DNA of 64,000 nucleotides from Solibacillus sp. FSL H8-0523 (GTDB lineage: Bacteria; Bacillota; Bacilli; Bacillales_A; Planococcaceae), in NCBI RefSeq assembly GCF_038051985.1, contig NZ_CP150291.1, forward strand, positions 3,286,001-3,350,000, given 5' to 3'. Both the position numbers and the translations under genes were made by a program. Below, in pieces: positions 63,836 to 64,000 of this stretch. The first letter of the stretch is position 1, and each line of letters begins with the position of its first letter. The notes below the pieces were generated by a model. That model saw only the letters and a list, made by a program, of their open reading frames with translations, searched no databases and was not told the origin of the DNA.

Positions 63836-64000
63836 CTATTTTGCTTTAGCAAATGTTTGTAAAAACAGCTCGATTGGCTGTACACCTGTAATCATGTATT
63901 TATCATCAATAACAAACACAGGCACACTACGAATCCCTTCGTGCCCAGCTTCCATACGGTCTTGGTCAACCGCATCTGCATACTCTCCATTGACAAGCAC
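63836..64000 (-). CDS. DsbA-family oxidoreductase (FrnE-like), partial
   Basis: Only the C-terminal 54 residues are in the window; the gene continues past the right edge. Residues GIRSVPVFVIDDKYMITGVQP contain the cis-Pro (VPVF) of the thioredoxin-like fold, and ELFLQTFAKAK ends the protein. This ending is typical of FrnE/2-hydroxychromene-2-carboxylate isomerase-like proteins. Confidence 0.75.
   Translation of the reverse strand: MLVNGEYADAVDQDRMEAGHEGIRSVPVFVIDDKYMITGVQPIELFLQTFAKAK

Noticed and set aside
1-64000. CRISPR arrays, tRNA or rRNA genes, prophage
   Set aside because: No regular direct-repeat/spacer pattern, no tRNA-like cloverleaf or rRNA sequence, and no phage structural genes were seen when reading the window.

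Overview
The window looks like chromosomal DNA of a low-GC, endospore-forming member of the Bacillales, most likely from the Lysinibacillus/Solibacillus/Planococcaceae side. Evidence: AT-rich sequence with strong GGAGG-type ribosome binding sites and frequent TTG/GTG starts; a GerA-type tricistronic spore-germinant-receptor operon; a gene order metQ-metI-metN / yusE-yusF / gcvH / yusI / fadE-fadA-fadN that parallels the yus region of Bacillus subtilis; and a D-aspartate-ligase-like ATP-grasp enzyme, as expected where peptidoglycan is cross-linked through Lys-D-Asp or Lys-D-Glu. The genus is an inference. I see no tRNA, rRNA, CRISPR array or prophage.

Layout. 0-7.5 kb: glutamate synthase (gltB-gltD) divergent from its LysR-type regulator. 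7.5-10.5 kb: methionine ABC transporter metN-metI-metQ under a clear SAM-I riboswitch. 10.5-12 kb: small redox and one-carbon genes (yusE, yusF, gcvH, yusI). 12-17.8 kb: the fatty-acid beta-oxidation operon fadN-fadA-fadE with a FadR-type palindrome over its start. 18-21 kb: a dispersed repeat, a thioredoxin-like gene and a complete group IIC intron placed just after an intrinsic terminator. 21-24 kb: a zinc-binding lipoprotein whose promoter lies between two Zur-like boxes, then an MFS exporter and an NAD(P)-binding protein. 24-26.5 kb: an ECF sigma factor with its own ECF-type promoter and an overlapping membrane-anchored putative anti-sigma gene. 26.6-31 kb: a C39-like protein and the ger operon. 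31-43.6 kb: mixed metabolism and transport (5'-3' exonuclease, hutH, an ABC1/UbiB kinase, OsmC, an ATP-grasp ligase, DUF4003, a TerB-like/beta-helix protein, sstT, a bile-acid-symporter-type transporter). 43.9-50.7 kb: a two-gene signalling operon of an HD-GYP protein and a 1.7-kilo-residue pseudokinase/ATPase/GAF/histidine kinase. 50.8-56.3 kb: small membrane and basic proteins, an ADP-ribosylglycohydrolase, tandem CNNM/CorC-type transporters, a lipoprotein and a gene-remnant junction. 56.3-60.6 kb: metK-speA-speD-speE, joining SAM synthesis to spermidine synthesis, behind a long structured leader that is not a recognisable S-box. 61-64 kb: a chemoreceptor, an SDR, a gene remnant and a partial DsbA-family gene.

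Themes. SAM economy appears twice: methionine uptake under SAM-I control, and SAM production feeding polyamine synthesis behind an unassigned leader RNA. Three copies of a ~450-570 bp composite palindromic repeat (18.0, 31.0 and 36.7 kb) and two copies of a second palindrome (12.1 and 18.95 kb) fill intergenic space. The items I find most worth following are the metK leader, the HD-GYP/giant kinase operon, the composite repeat and the TerB-like/beta-helix fusion.
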